The notes beneath the pieces are model-generated. The model saw only the letters and a list, made by a program, of their open reading frames with translations. It was not told the DNA's origin and did not search any database. A stretch of 64,000 nucleotides of DNA from Pseudomonas mohnii (GTDB lineage Bacteria > Pseudomonadota > Gammaproteobacteria > Pseudomonadales > Pseudomonadaceae). The position numbers and the translations under genes are program-made. Positions 25,242 to 36,468 of this stretch are shown in pieces (position 1 is the stretch's first letter; the number at the start of each line of letters is the position of its first letter). The stretch spans positions 5,331,001-5,395,000 of the forward strand of contig NZ_FNRV01000001.1 of NCBI RefSeq assembly GCF_900105115.1. The letters are read 5' to 3'.

Positions 25242-25526
25242 TTAGCCGCGGTATTCGCACAGGTAAGCGGTGGTGACAGCCACTTTCACCTTGAACTTGC
25301 TGTTGGCCGGAACGTTGAACTGGTCGCCGGCGTTGAAAGTTTCCCATTCGGTGCTATCCGGCAGTTGAATGGTCAACGCGCCGGACACCACGTGCATGAT
25401 TTCACGCTGGCTGGTACCGAAGTCGTAGTCACCCGGAGCCATGACACCGATGGTCGCCTGACCTTCAGCGTTGTCAAAGGCGATCGACTTGACGTTGCCG
25501 TCGAAGTACTCGTTGACTTTAAACAT
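25242..25526 (-). CDS. ppnP: Pyrimidine/purine nucleoside phosphorylase
   Basis: This is a 94-residue small cupin (formerly DUF1255/YaiE) that phosphorolyses several nucleosides. The family sequence is nearly complete: [15 protein letters not shown] at the start, [18 protein letters not shown], and the C-terminal [13 protein letters not shown] and YLCEYRG. The ATG at 25526 is preceded by GGAATCGCCC; the 18 codons upstream are not family-like. It is monocistronic, ending at the shared terminator. Confidence 0.93.
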   Translation of the reverse strand: MFKVNEYFDGNVKSIAFDNAEGQATIGVMAPGDYDFGTSQREIMHVVSGALTIQLPDSTEWETFNAGDQFNVPANSKFKVKVAVTTAYLCEYRG

Positions 25527-25595
25527 GGGCGATTCCTCGAAAAGGGCTAAAAAGGGCCGGCCAGTATGCACAAGGCCCAACGCCGAGTCACCTCT

Positions 25596-26138
25596 CTAAA
25601 GGGGAAGAACCAGTGGCAGCAGCCGTGCGGTATTGCGCGCATCTTCCAGCGCCCGGTGTTGCTGGCCGGTGAACTGCAAACCCGCCAGTTGCAGGGCACC
25701 ATTGAGCCCCAGTGGGCGCTCCAGGCGTCGGACCTTGGCAAAGCGCTGCTTGAGGTTCATGTGGTGCACCTTGGCCAGTGCACTGTCGATGTGCAGGCGC
25801 TGCCATTCCTGAAGCAGCTGTTTGCGATCGTAATCGCCCCAACTGGCCCAGCCTTCAAGGTGCGTGCGATGTTGGCCGAGCCAACGCTCGAACGATGCCC
25901 ATACCTCGTCCAATGGCTGCGCGGCATCGATATTGACCTGGGTTATGTGGGTCAGTTCCCGGCAAAACGATGTCAGTAACGGACGCCGTGCCGGTTTGAC
26001 GAAGCGCTGGAAGTGGTCCAGCTCCCGGCCCTTGCGGTCCACCAGGCTGGCGCCGATTTCGATGATTTCCATTTCCGTGATGGGCCAGCCACCTTCATCG
26101 GTGGTGGCTTCCAGATCAATGACCAGCCAGTGAGGCAT
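25596..26138 (-). CDS. DEDDh-family 3'-5' exonuclease
   Basis: This is a 180-residue exonuclease. The DEDDh residues are visible: WLVIDLEATTDE near the N-terminus, the second acidic motif in WASWGDYDRKQLL, and QQHRALEDARNTARLL with the histidine-aspartate of motif III. The architecture matches the ERI-1/KapD-like exonucleases that trim RNA 3' ends or single-stranded DNA. The ATG at 26138 puts the first motif at residue 7. It lies just downstream of atuF and may be read through from the atu operon or transcribed alone. Confidence 0.85.
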   Translation of the reverse strand: MPHWLVIDLEATTDEGGWPITEMEIIEIGASLVDRKGRELDHFQRFVKPARRPLLTSFCRELTHITQVNIDAAQPLDEVWASFERWLGQHRTHLEGWASWGDYDRKQLLQEWQRLHIDSALAKVHHMNLKQRFAKVRRLERPLGLNGALQLAGLQFTGQQHRALEDARNTARLLPLVLPL

Positions 26139-26209
26139 TGCAGGGTTCCTGGTATCCGCGTCCTGATAGGGCTTGAGCGTAGCCAAACCCGGCGGATCCG
26201 CCTAGCGGC

Positions 26210-28171
<1,962 letters not shown>

Positions 28172-28211
28172 GGGTTTTTCCCTTGGTTTTGCGGTGAAAG
28201 TGCTGGCCTCT

Positions 28212-28281
28212 TCGCTGGCAAGCCAGCTCCCACAGGGTTGTGTGTGGCACAAATCCACCGTGGGAGCTGGCTTGCCAGCGA
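28212..28281. repeat. REP palindrome between atuE and atuF
   Basis: TCGCTGGCAAGCCAGCTCCCAC (28212-28233) has its exact inverted copy at 28260-28281, separated by 26 bases. This is the Pseudomonas extragenic palindrome type. It lies inside the operon and may reduce or stabilise expression of downstream atuF. Confidence 0.85.
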
Positions 28282-28287
28282 TGTTTT

Positions 28288-29085
28288 TCAGGAGGCCCAC
28301 CCCGGTTTACGCTTCTGCACAAAGGCCATCGTTCCCTCGATACCTTCGGCCCCGGTCACCGCCTCGCTGAACCACTGCGCGGCTTCGTTCAGCAGCTCAT
28401 CCGAGGGTTGTGGAGCACTTGCCAGCAACAGCTTTTTCGTCGCCGCATTCGCCCCCGGCGCACAACACAGCACATGGGCCAACACCTCATCGAGGCGTTC
28501 GGCCAGTGCTTGTGGATCGTGCTCGACAAAATGCACCAGCCCCATCCGCCGCGCCTGGGTCCCATCGAATCGCGCCGCTGTCAGGGCCAGTCGCCGGGCC
28601 TGGGTCAAACCAATGCGCTGGACCACGAACGGCGCGATCTGGGCCGGCAGCAGGCCGAGGCTGGTTTCCGGCAGGCCGAATTGCGCCTGATGATCGGCCA
28701 GGGCGATGTCACTGACACAGGCCAGGCCGAAACCGCCGCCCAGCACGGCGCCTTGCAACACGGTGATCACCACTTGTGGCGCATGCTGGGTTTCTTCGAG
28801 CAAGGCTCCGAAGGCGCGGTTCAAATCGCGGTAAGCATCCTGGCCTTGGGCGCGGGCATTGGCCATGTCCTTGATGTCGCCGCCTGCACAGAAATGCCCG
28901 CCGGCCCCGCCAATGACCAGGGCGCGGGTCGTCTGGTCATCGCGTACCGCCGCGAGCACAGCGCGCAGTTCGCTGACCATCTGCAAGCTCATGGCGTTGC
29001 GGCTGTCCGGGCGATTGAGGGTGATGTGCAGCACGCCGTTATGCGGCTCCAGCAGCAAGGTCTGGCAAACCGGCAAGGTGCTCAT
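28288..29085 (-). CDS. atuE: Isohexenylglutaconyl-CoA hydratase
   Basis: This is a 265-residue enoyl-CoA hydratase/isomerase-family protein. The oxyanion-hole regions GGHFCAGGDIKDM and VLQGAVLGGGFGLACVSDIA are intact. In the Atu pathway it hydrates isohexenylglutaconyl-CoA to the 3-hydroxy acid-CoA; the general crotonase call is secure, and the specific substrate rests on the operon. Its ATG overlaps the stop of atuD (ATGA), with GGGAAAAAGAA upstream, so the two are coupled. Confidence 0.86.
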   Translation of the reverse strand: MSTLPVCQTLLLEPHNGVLHITLNRPDSRNAMSLQMVSELRAVLAAVRDDQTTRALVIGGAGGHFCAGGDIKDMANARAQGQDAYRDLNRAFGALLEETQHAPQVVITVLQGAVLGGGFGLACVSDIALADHQAQFGLPETSLGLLPAQIAPFVVQRIGLTQARRLALTAARFDGTQARRMGLVHFVEHDPQALAERLDEVLAHVLCCAPGANAATKKLLLASAPQPSDELLNEAAQWFSEAVTGAEGIEGTMAFVQKRKPGWAS

Positions 29086-30239
29086 TTCTTTTTCCCCGGC
29101 AGGATGCCCATGAGTTTGCAGATGATCCCCAGCATGATTTCGTCAGCACCGCCGCCGATCGACACCAGCCGTACATCGCGGTAGGCGCGGGCCACCGGGT
29201 TGTCCCACATGAAGCCCATGCCGCCCCAGTATTGCAGGCAGCTGTCGCTGACTTCGCGGCCCAACCGGCCGGCCTTGAGCTTGGCCATGGACGCGAGGCG
29301 AGTGACGTCATGACCCTTGATGTATTGCTCGGTGGCCTGATAAACCAGCGCTCGCAGGCATTCGATTTCGGTTTGCAGTTCGGCCAGGCGAAAGTGAATG
29401 ACCTGGTTGTCGATCAATGCACTGCCGAAGGTCTTGCGCTCCTTGCAGTACTCGATCGTGCTGTCGACGCAGTACTCCAGCCCCTTGATCATGTTCGCCG
29501 CGCCGAACAGGCGTTCCTCCTGGAACTGCAGCATCTGCATCATGAACCCGGCGCCTTCATGGCCGATGCGATTGCGTTGCGGCACACGCACGTTGTCGAA
29601 AAACACCTGGGCGGTTTCCGAGCTGCGCATGCCGAGTTTGTCCAGGTGCGAGCTGAGGCTGATCCCCGGCGTGTTCATCGGCACCATGATCAGTGATTTG
29701 TTGATGTGCGGTTTGTCGTCCGACGTATTGGCCAGTAAACAGATGAAATCGGCGCACGGCGAATTGGTGATCCACATCTTGCTGCCGTTGATCACGTAAT
29801 CGTCGCCGTCCTTGCGCGCGGTGGTCTTCAACCCGGCCACGTCGGAACCGGCGCCGACTTCGGAGACGCCGATGCAGCCGACTTGCTCGCCGCTGATCGC
29901 GGGACGGAGGAATTCGTCGCGCAATTCATCGGAGCCGAAACGCGCCAGCGCCGGGGTGCACATGTCGGTCTGCACGCCGATGGACATGGGAATGCCACCG
30001 CAATGAATGGTGCCGAATTCTTCGGCGGCGACGATCGAGTAGCTGTAGTCCAGGCCCATGCCGCCGAATTTTTCCGGTTTGGATATCCCCAGCAGGCCAA
30101 GGTCGCCAGCCTTGCGGAAAATCTCGTGGATCGGAAAGCGTCCGGCCTTTTCCCATTCTTCGACGTGGGGATTGATCTCGTTGTCGACGAATTGGCGGAC
30201 GGTGCGGCGCAGGGCTTCATGTTCCTGGGTGAAAATCAT
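29082..30239 (-). CDS. atuD: Citronellyl-CoA dehydrogenase
   Basis: This is a 385-residue acyl-CoA dehydrogenase-family flavoprotein. Recognisable parts are LGISKPEKFGGMGLDYSY, the FAD/substrate region GCIGVSEVGAGSDVAGL, INGSKMWITNSPCADF and the C-terminal QYWGGMGFMWDNPVARAY with RLVSIGGGADEIML. In the Atu pathway it oxidises citronellyl-CoA to geranyl-CoA. GGGAG precedes the ATG at 30239. It lies 27 bases after atuC and overlaps atuE by four bases. Confidence 0.88.
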   Translation of the reverse strand: MIFTQEHEALRRTVRQFVDNEINPHVEEWEKAGRFPIHEIFRKAGDLGLLGISKPEKFGGMGLDYSYSIVAAEEFGTIHCGGIPMSIGVQTDMCTPALARFGSDELRDEFLRPAISGEQVGCIGVSEVGAGSDVAGLKTTARKDGDDYVINGSKMWITNSPCADFICLLANTSDDKPHINKSLIMVPMNTPGISLSSHLDKLGMRSSETAQVFFDNVRVPQRNRIGHEGAGFMMQMLQFQEERLFGAANMIKGLEYCVDSTIEYCKERKTFGSALIDNQVIHFRLAELQTEIECLRALVYQATEQYIKGHDVTRLASMAKLKAGRLGREVSDSCLQYWGGMGFMWDNPVARAYRDVRLVSIGGGADEIMLGIICKLMGILPGKKK

Positions 30240-30266
30240 TTTATTGTTCTCCCTTTGGTCGCCGGC

Positions 30267-31883
30267 CTAGAACCGTGCGACCCCAAAACTGTTGGCGTGC
30301 AGCGGCCGTACCTCGGCCTCGTGACAGATATCCAGCAAGTAACCGAGCAAGGTCCGGGTATCGCGCGGATCGATCAGGCCGTCGTCCCATAGATTGGCGC
30401 TGCCGTAGAGCGCCGTGGACTGACTGTCGAGTTTCTGCGCGGTGACCTGTTCCAGCATGTCGAGCATTTTCGGATCGGGCACCAGGCCGTCCTTGGCCTG
30501 TTTGGCCTCGGTGACGATGCGCAGCACTTTGCCGGCCTGGGCACCGCCCATCACCGCCGTGCGGCTATTGGGCCAGGCGAAGATGAAGCGCGGGTCGAGG
30601 CCGCGGCCGCACATCGCATAGTTGCCGGCGCCATAGGAACCGCCGACGACGATCGTCAGTTTCGGCACCCGGGCGTTGGCCACCGCTTGAATCATTTTTG
30701 CGCCATGCTTGATCACGCCTTGCTGTTCCGATTCGGTGCCGACCATGAACCCCGTGGTGTTATGAAAAAACAGCAGCGGCGTCTGGCTCTGGTCGCACAG
30801 CTGGATGAACTGCGCAGCCTTGCTCGCGCCCTGGGGCGTGATCGGGCCGTTGTTGCCGATGAAGCCGCAGGCGCGGCCCTGGATTTTCAGTTGGCCGCAG
30901 ACGGTTTGCTGGTCGAACTCGCCCTTGAACTCGAGGAAGTTCGAGCCGTCGGCGATACGGGCGATGATCTCGCGCACGTCGTAGGGCTTTTTCGGATCAT
31001 CCGGGATCAGGCCGAGCAATTCATCGATGGGGTAGAGCGGTTCTTCCCAGTGACGTTCCGGTAGCGCAGGCAACCGGTCGTTCCACGGCAACAGGCTGAC
31101 GATCTCGCGCACCTGACGCACACCGTCGGCATCGTTTTCGGCCAGGTATTCGGCGGTGCCGGCCACTTGCGCGTGCATCTCGGCGCCGCCCAGCGCTTCG
31201 TCGGTCGCCACTTCACCAGTCGCCGCCTTGAGCAGAGGCGGGCCGGCGAGAAACAGCTTGGCCTTGCCCCGTACTACCACCACGTAATCCGACAATCCGG
31301 GTTGATAAGCACCGCCCGCCGTTGCCGAGCCATGCACCACGGTGATCTGCGGCAGGCCCATGGCTGACATCCGCGCCTGATTGGCAAAGCTGCGCGCGCC
31401 TTCGACGAAAATATCCGCCGCGTAGTTGAGGTTGGCGCCCCCGCTTTCGGCCAGGGTGATCACCGGCAGTTTGTTTTCCATGGCGATCTGTTGCAGGCGC
31501 AGGGACTTTTTCAAACCGCTGGGGGAAATGGTCCCGCCCTTGATCGCACTGTTGTTCGCCACCACCAGAGTGCGCACGCCGGACACGTAACCGATGCCAG
31601 CGATCAGGCCGCCACCGGCCGAGCTGCCATCCTTGTCATCGTGCAGTTTGTAACCGGCCAGGCTCGCCAGTTCGAGGAAGGGCGCTCCGGGGTCCAGCAG
31701 CAGATTGAGGCGTTCGCGGGGCAGCAATTGTCCGCGCTTGTCGAACTTGGGCTTGGCCTCGGCCGCCTTTTTCAACAGGTTCTGCTCGAGTTCGCGGACC
31801 TGCTCGATCCCCACCAGCATGGCCGCGCGATTGCGGGCGAACTGTTCGCTGTGGGGATCGAGTTGCGACTGAATCACCGGCAT
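30267..31883 (-). CDS. atuC: Geranyl-CoA carboxylase beta (carboxyltransferase) subunit
   Basis: This is a 538-residue carboxyltransferase of the acyl-CoA carboxylase family. The two crotonase-like halves are seen through TLAESGGANLNYAADIF, VVHGSATAGGAYQPGLSDY, GFIGNNGPITPQGASKAAQF and IVVGGSYGAGNYAMCGRG. It partners AtuF to carboxylate geranyl-CoA. The ATG at 31883 lies three bases after the atuB stop with GGAATAACCC upstream. It is related to the methylcrotonyl-CoA carboxylase beta subunit; operon context favours the terpene substrate. Confidence 0.88.
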   Translation of the reverse strand: MPVIQSQLDPHSEQFARNRAAMLVGIEQVRELEQNLLKKAAEAKPKFDKRGQLLPRERLNLLLDPGAPFLELASLAGYKLHDDKDGSSAGGGLIAGIGYVSGVRTLVVANNSAIKGGTISPSGLKKSLRLQQIAMENKLPVITLAESGGANLNYAADIFVEGARSFANQARMSAMGLPQITVVHGSATAGGAYQPGLSDYVVVVRGKAKLFLAGPPLLKAATGEVATDEALGGAEMHAQVAGTAEYLAENDADGVRQVREIVSLLPWNDRLPALPERHWEEPLYPIDELLGLIPDDPKKPYDVREIIARIADGSNFLEFKGEFDQQTVCGQLKIQGRACGFIGNNGPITPQGASKAAQFIQLCDQSQTPLLFFHNTTGFMVGTESEQQGVIKHGAKMIQAVANARVPKLTIVVGGSYGAGNYAMCGRGLDPRFIFAWPNSRTAVMGGAQAGKVLRIVTEAKQAKDGLVPDPKMLDMLEQVTAQKLDSQSTALYGSANLWDDGLIDPRDTRTLLGYLLDICHEAEVRPLHANSFGVARF

Positions 31884-31886
31884 GGG

Positions 31887-32756
31887 TTATTCCTTATCCT
31901 TGAGCACGTCTGGAAGGTACGCACGGTGAAAGCCGTTGTACGACTCACTGTTGGTCGCCTTGTGAATCGGCCATGCGCGGCCACCGAGACTCGCGGCGCC
32001 ATCGATGCGCAGGGTACTGCCACTGATAAACGCCGCCGCCGGGCTGAGCAGGAACACGATGGCCGCGCTGACCTCCGACTCGGTGCCGATCCGCTTGAGC
32101 GGCACGTGTTCGCGCAAGGTCGGGATCACCGCCTTGAACGCGCCTTCATAGGTGTCCATGCCACTGGACGCGATCCAGCCCGGTGCCACGGCGTTGACCC
32201 GCACCCCGGCGTAACCCCACTCGAACGCCGCGGTCTTGGTCAGGTTGTCCATGCCGGAACGCGCGGCGCCCGAGTGGCCCATGCCCGGCATGCCGCCCCA
32301 CATGTCGGCGAGCATATTGACGATGGCGCCGCCGTGCTTGCTCATGGACTGGTTGAACACTTCCCGGGCCATCAGGAAACCGCCGACCAGATTGGTGCGC
32401 ATCACCGTTTCGAACCCCTTCTGATTGATCGAAGCCAATGGCGACGGGTACTGCCCGCCGGCATTGTTGACCAGACCGTGGATCGGGCCGTGCTTGCGGA
32501 TCAGTTCGCCAACCAGGTGCGTCACTGCATCTTCCTCGCGAATATCGCAAGTGCTCCAGTCGGCCCTGCCGCCGTCTTCGGTAATTTCGGCAGCGACGGT
32601 TTTCAACTTGTCGGCCTTGCGTCCGACCAGCAGCACGTGCGCGCCGAGGGCGGCCAGTTCGTGGGCGGTGCAACGGCCAATGCCACTGCCGCCACCGGTG
32701 ACGATGACGGTAAAACCTGCAAACAAATCGGCTTTGAAAATCGAATCGTAGGCCAT
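31887..32756 (-). CDS. atuB: Short-chain dehydrogenase of the acyclic terpene pathway
   Basis: This is a 289-residue SDR. The NAD-binding motif TGGGSGIGRCTAHEL, the NNAGGQYPSPLA motif and a catalytic region follow; the active-site tyrosine position (Y-x-x-x-K) is replaced by SGAARSGMDNLTK, an atypical variant. Family members are thought to act early in oxidation of the terpene alcohol or aldehyde. It lies 12 bases after atuA. The departure from canonical Tyr-Lys spacing is notable, since many SDRs need that tyrosine; it could still have activity on an unusual substrate or a non-catalytic role. Confidence 0.83.
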   Translation of the reverse strand: MAYDSIFKADLFAGFTVIVTGGGSGIGRCTAHELAALGAHVLLVGRKADKLKTVAAEITEDGGRADWSTCDIREEDAVTHLVGELIRKHGPIHGLVNNAGGQYPSPLASINQKGFETVMRTNLVGGFLMAREVFNQSMSKHGGAIVNMLADMWGGMPGMGHSGAARSGMDNLTKTAAFEWGYAGVRVNAVAPGWIASSGMDTYEGAFKAVIPTLREHVPLKRIGTESEVSAAIVFLLSPAAAFISGSTLRIDGAASLGGRAWPIHKATNSESYNGFHRAYLPDVLKDKE

Positions 32757-32768
32757 GGCGGCAGCCCT

Positions 32769-34571
32769 CTAGTTGACCTGGTCGGCGATGCGCTGCGGCA
32801 CCGGAATCTGGATTTCCAGCAGTTGCTGGGCGAACGCCTTGCCTTGTGGGTCGATCCGCAGGCTGGCGACACCGCCGCCCCCGAGGGCGTTTTCCAGGAG
32901 GAAGTTCAGGCTGTGGGTGGCGGGTAGATACCAGCGCTCGACACGGCCATGGATCGGGTCCAGCACATGGCTCATCCAGTCGACGAGCACCGCCGGGGTC
33001 AAGGCTTCGGCGATCCAGGGCAGGTACTCGGGGTCGCGGGCCATCACGCCGATGTTGCTGTGGTTGCCCTTGTCGCCCGAACGGGCCACGGCCAGTTTGA
33101 CCAGCGCCACGCTGGCGTCGGCCATGCCCGCAGGTTTGGGTGGTTCGAGCGGCGCGGGCAAGTCGGCGCTGTCGAGCATATCGACGGCGGGCAGGGCGCA
33201 CGGATGGCGCTGGCCCATGAGATCAATTTCCAGCGTGCAGGCGGTTTTGTCGATCAGGAACGAGAACAGGCGGATCAGCGGGTATACGGTGGGGCGACCG
33301 CCGACAATACCCGTCAGCCCCGGTGCCATGCCGGTGGCGGCCTGGGCGATTTCCCGGGAGAACACGATCAATGCCTGTTTATTCGGGTGGCGCACGGCGA
33401 GTTTGATCACCACTTCGCGGCTGTCGCGACGCTGGCCATGGGGGCCGTAAGTGGCCTCGCTGCCGAGCAGTTCGATGTTGACCTCGCTATAGGGCGCCCA
33501 GCCGCGCTGGCTGAAGATCTCCGAGGTCTTGTTGATGATCGCTTCGCTGACCCGCCGAGCCTTGTCGACCGCATCGATGCCGGCGATCAGGCAACTGGCG
33601 GTGCAGCGAAAACCATCCGGGTAGGTGGCGCTGACTTTGTATTGATCGGTCGGCGGCAATCCCTTCGCACCGTGCACCTGCACCGCGTTTTTGCCTTGCT
33701 GCACGAGTTTGACCCGGGTGAAATCGCAGACCACGTCGGGCAGCAGATAGGCCCTTGGGTCGCCGATTTCATAAAGCATTTGCTCGCCCACCGTCAGCGG
33801 GGTGACCAGCCCGCCAGAGCCTTCGGGTTTGCTGACGATGAACTGGCTGTCGGCGCTGACTTCGACGATGGGAAATCCGATGTGTTCGTAGTCGGGCACG
33901 TCGCGCCAATCGGTGAAGTTGCCGCCGGTACACTGGGCGCCGCATTCGATGATGTGGCCGGCCAGGGCCGCCTGGGCCAGTTTGTCGTAGTCATGCCACG
34001 ACCAGCCGAACTCATGCACCAGCGCGGCGCTGACCACCGCGCTGTCGACCACGCGCCCGGTAATCACGATGTCCGCTCCCAGGCGCAGGGCTTCGACAAT
34101 GCCCGGTGCGCCAAGGTAAGCGTTGGTCGAGACGCACAGGGGCGGCAGCGGCGCGCCGCTGAACATCTCATGGATGCCGCGAGAACCCAGCTGTTTGAAC
34201 TGCGGTTGCAGGTCATCGCCCAGCAGGACGGCGATCTTCAGTGCAACGCCGGCTTTGTCGCACGCCGCTTGCAGCGCGGTGGCGCAGGCCTGTGGATTGA
34301 CCCCGCCGGCGTTGCTGATGACCCGGATTTTTTGTTCGCAGAGTTGGCTGAGCAGCGGACTGAGCACTTCGATAAAGTCGCTGGCATAGCCGGCCTGGGG
34401 ATCTTTCATCCGTGCGCCGGCCATGATCGACAGGGTGATTTCCGCCAGGTAGTCGAAGACCAGATAGTCCAGGCGCCCAGCTTCCACCAGTTGCGCGGCG
34501 GCGGTCGAGGTGTCGCCCCAGAACGCGCTGGCGCAACCGATGCGGATCGTTTTTGGCGCAGTCAACTCCAT
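32769..34571 (-). CDS. atuA: Acyclic terpene utilisation protein AtuA (DUF1446)
   Basis: This is a 600-residue protein, first gene of the atu operon. It begins [20 protein letters not shown] and includes the AtuA-family regions [35 protein letters not shown] and [17 protein letters not shown]. The family is needed for growth on citronellol, but its chemistry is not established. The ATG at 34571 has the strong site CGGAGGTGG; the longer reading to 34817 runs through the operator region and is not used. Confidence 0.9.
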   Translation of the reverse strand: MELTAPKTIRIGCASAFWGDTSTAAAQLVEAGRLDYLVFDYLAEITLSIMAGARMKDPQAGYASDFIEVLSPLLSQLCEQKIRVISNAGGVNPQACATALQAACDKAGVALKIAVLLGDDLQPQFKQLGSRGIHEMFSGAPLPPLCVSTNAYLGAPGIVEALRLGADIVITGRVVDSAVVSAALVHEFGWSWHDYDKLAQAALAGHIIECGAQCTGGNFTDWRDVPDYEHIGFPIVEVSADSQFIVSKPEGSGGLVTPLTVGEQMLYEIGDPRAYLLPDVVCDFTRVKLVQQGKNAVQVHGAKGLPPTDQYKVSATYPDGFRCTASCLIAGIDAVDKARRVSEAIINKTSEIFSQRGWAPYSEVNIELLGSEATYGPHGQRRDSREVVIKLAVRHPNKQALIVFSREIAQAATGMAPGLTGIVGGRPTVYPLIRLFSFLIDKTACTLEIDLMGQRHPCALPAVDMLDSADLPAPLEPPKPAGMADASVALVKLAVARSGDKGNHSNIGVMARDPEYLPWIAEALTPAVLVDWMSHVLDPIHGRVERWYLPATHSLNFLLENALGGGGVASLRIDPQGKAFAQQLLEIQIPVPQRIADQVN

Positions 34572-34602
34572 AACCACCTCCGACAGAAGTGCCTTGAGAC
34601 TA

Positions 34603-34618
34603 CCAAGCAAGCGCTTGG
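34603..34618. promoter_or_regulatory. AtuR operator 1
   Basis: CCAAGCAAGCGCTTGG is a palindrome of CCAAGC/GCTTGG around four bases, the size and shape of a TetR-family site. It lies between the divergent atuA and atuR genes, just upstream of atuA. The call is inferred, not shown. Confidence 0.6.
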
Positions 34619-34645
34619 TTTGTAAACGGCTAAAATAACTTCTGC

Positions 34646-34661
34646 CCGAGCGCTTGCTTGG
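34646..34661. promoter_or_regulatory. AtuR operator 2
   Basis: CCGAGCGCTTGCTTGG is a second palindrome of the same type with one mismatch. It is related to operator 1 by a 14-bp inverted repeat (ACCAAGCAAGCGCT at 34602 and its complement ending at 34662), 43 bases centre to centre, or about four helical turns. Confidence 0.55.
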
Positions 34662-34734
34662 TTGCGGGCAGCAGCTTAAATTGCCCGCGCAACCCCGCTG
34701 TTTTAGCGGTGATCTCGACTGTAGGAGAAAACGG

Positions 34735-35358
34735 GTGGACGAGCAAAAAGCCCTGAGGGTCATGCACGAACTGGTCGAAAACGGCCAATTGACCGATCCG
34801 GACAGTGCCCGCGGCAAGCTCCTGCAAGTGGCGGCTCACCTGTTTCGCAATAAAGGCTACGAACGTACCACGGTGCGTGATCTGGCCGGTGCCGTGGGCA
34901 TTCAGTCAGGGAGCATTTTTCATCACTTCAAAAGCAAGGAAGAAATCCTGCGGGCGGTGATGGAGGAGACCATTCGCTACAACACCGCGCTGATGCGTGC
35001 AGCCATCGCCGACGCCAGCAACGTGCGCGAGCGGGTGCTGGCGCTGATCCGTTGTGAATTGCAGTCGATCATGGGCGGCAGTGGCGAGGCCATGGCGGTG
35101 CTGGTCTACGAATGGCGCTCACTGTCCGAGGACGGTCAGGCCAAGGTACTGGCGTTGCGCGATATTTACGAAGACATCTGGTTGCAGGTACTGGGGGAAG
35201 CGAAGAGTGCCGGTCTCATTCGCGGTGATGTGTTTGTCACGCGACGCTTTCTCACCGGGGCACTGTCCTGGACCACCACCTGGTTTCGCGCCGGTGGCAG
35301 CATGAGCCTTGATCAACTGGCCGACGAGGCGCTGATTCTGGTGCTGGGGGAAAAATAA
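34735..35358 (+). CDS. atuR: TetR-family repressor AtuR
   Basis: This is a 207-residue regulator. The N-terminal helix-turn-helix is [20 protein letters not shown] followed by [14 protein letters not shown]; the rest is the ligand-binding helical domain. It is divergent from atuA and expected to repress the atu operon until a citronellol-pathway acyl-CoA or alcohol binds. The GTG at 34735 has TAGGAG at seven bases. Two operator palindromes lie in the 163-base gap. Confidence 0.88.
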   Translation: MDEQKALRVMHELVENGQLTDPDSARGKLLQVAAHLFRNKGYERTTVRDLAGAVGIQSGSIFHHFKSKEEILRAVMEETIRYNTALMRAAIADASNVRERVLALIRCELQSIMGGSGEAMAVLVYEWRSLSEDGQAKVLALRDIYEDIWLQVLGEAKSAGLIRGDVFVTRRFLTGALSWTTTWFRAGGSMSLDQLADEALILVLGEK

Positions 35359-35452
35359 TTAGATTGCATTGGTCGGCAGGAAACTGGCTAATTGGGTTAA
35401 ACCGCCTAGCTTGAATGCATTGATGCAGTACTTTTTTGGAGTGGTAGTTTTG

Positions 35453-36283
35453 ATGTCTTCGCCAATTCGGACGGCTTCGCGGCTTTTGCTGATGGCGCTT
35501 GTAGCGTTATGGATCCTGCCGTCCCAGGCTGCACAGTTGGTGCGTATCGGTGCGGCGCACTTTCCGCCCTACACCGTGCGCCCGGAGTCCGGTGCCGACA
35601 CCGGTTTGTTGCCGCAATTGGTCGAGGCGCTCAACGCCCTGCAAAACGACTATCAGTTCGTCCTGGTGCCCACCTCCATTCCCCGGCGTTTCGGTGATTT
35701 CAAACAAGGGCGGGTCGATATGGCGATCTTCGAAAACCCCGACTGGGGCTGGAAGGACATCCCCCACACCAGCGTCGACATGGGCCTGGAAGACGCCGAG
35801 ATTTTTGTCGCGCAGCGCCAGCATGAAGGTCAGCCAGTGCGCCAGCAAAACTACTTTGCCGACCTGACAGGCAAGCGTCTGGCGATGTTCAGCGGCTATC
35901 ACTACGAATTTGCCGGCTTCAATGCCGATCCCAAATTCCTCGCGCAGAACTACAACGCTACGCTGACGTATTCCCATGACAGCAACTTGCTGATGGTGCT
36001 GCGCGGGCGCGCCGACATCGCCCTGGTCACGCGTTCCTATCTCAGCGACTATTTTTTGCGCAACAACAAGGTCGCCGATCAATTTCTGGTGTCCGAGCGC
36101 ATCGATCAGGTCTATCACCATTACGCGATCCTGCGTCCTGCCTCGCCCATCAGCAGCGAGGCATTCGGCAAGTTGTTGCAAGGGCTGCGGGATAACGGTC
36201 AGATGCTGAGGATATTCGATCCGTACAAAATTGCGGTGTTGCCGGTCCCGGCGACACAGAGCGCGCCGCAGTTCGCGAATTGA
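35453..36283 (+). CDS. Periplasmic solute-binding protein, SBP_bac_3 type
   Basis: This is a 276-residue exported protein. The signal peptide MSSPIRTASRLLLMALVALW is followed by cleavage near SQAA-QL. The mature part begins VRIGAAHFPPYTVRPESG and has the lobes of an amino-acid/polar solute-binding protein (DMAIFENPDWGW, KRLAMFSGYHYEF, RGRADIALVTRSYL). No ABC permease or ATPase lies next to it, so it may act as an extracytoplasmic receptor or serve a distant transporter. The ATG at 35453 has GGAG upstream; an in-frame start at 35423 is possible. Confidence 0.75.
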   Translation: MSSPIRTASRLLLMALVALWILPSQAAQLVRIGAAHFPPYTVRPESGADTGLLPQLVEALNALQNDYQFVLVPTSIPRRFGDFKQGRVDMAIFENPDWGWKDIPHTSVDMGLEDAEIFVAQRQHEGQPVRQQNYFADLTGKRLAMFSGYHYEFAGFNADPKFLAQNYNATLTYSHDSNLLMVLRGRADIALVTRSYLSDYFLRNNKVADQFLVSERIDQVYHHYAILRPASPISSEAFGKLLQGLRDNGQMLRIFDPYKIAVLPVPATQSAPQFAN

Positions 36284-36468
36284 CCGACCCCGCTTGAATT
36301 TCCCGCCCCGGAATGCGTTACATCGTTGAACTGTCGACGATTATCGTGTGCCCGCCCCATGGCAAACTGGATCGCAAGGCGCTGTACAATCGCGTACATT
36401 TTCGCGATTGACTGTCGGTCGTCAGCAGCTCAGCCTTCCGGCTCCATTTTTTCAAGCGGAGTCATCCG

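Noticed and set aside
32949..34625. A 558-residue open frame antisense to atuA
   Set aside because: It lies opposite strongly conserved AtuA, has no recognised domain, and is histidine/alanine/glycine-rich as expected of a shadow in GC-rich DNA. Similar long shadows lie opposite atuB/atuC, the PepSY gene, the sfnB-like gene and the desulfurase gene.
32769..34817. AtuA start at 34817 (682 residues)
   Set aside because: The extra N-terminal residues run through both operator palindromes and into atuR, and lack family similarity. The ATG at 34571 has a strong ribosome-binding site.
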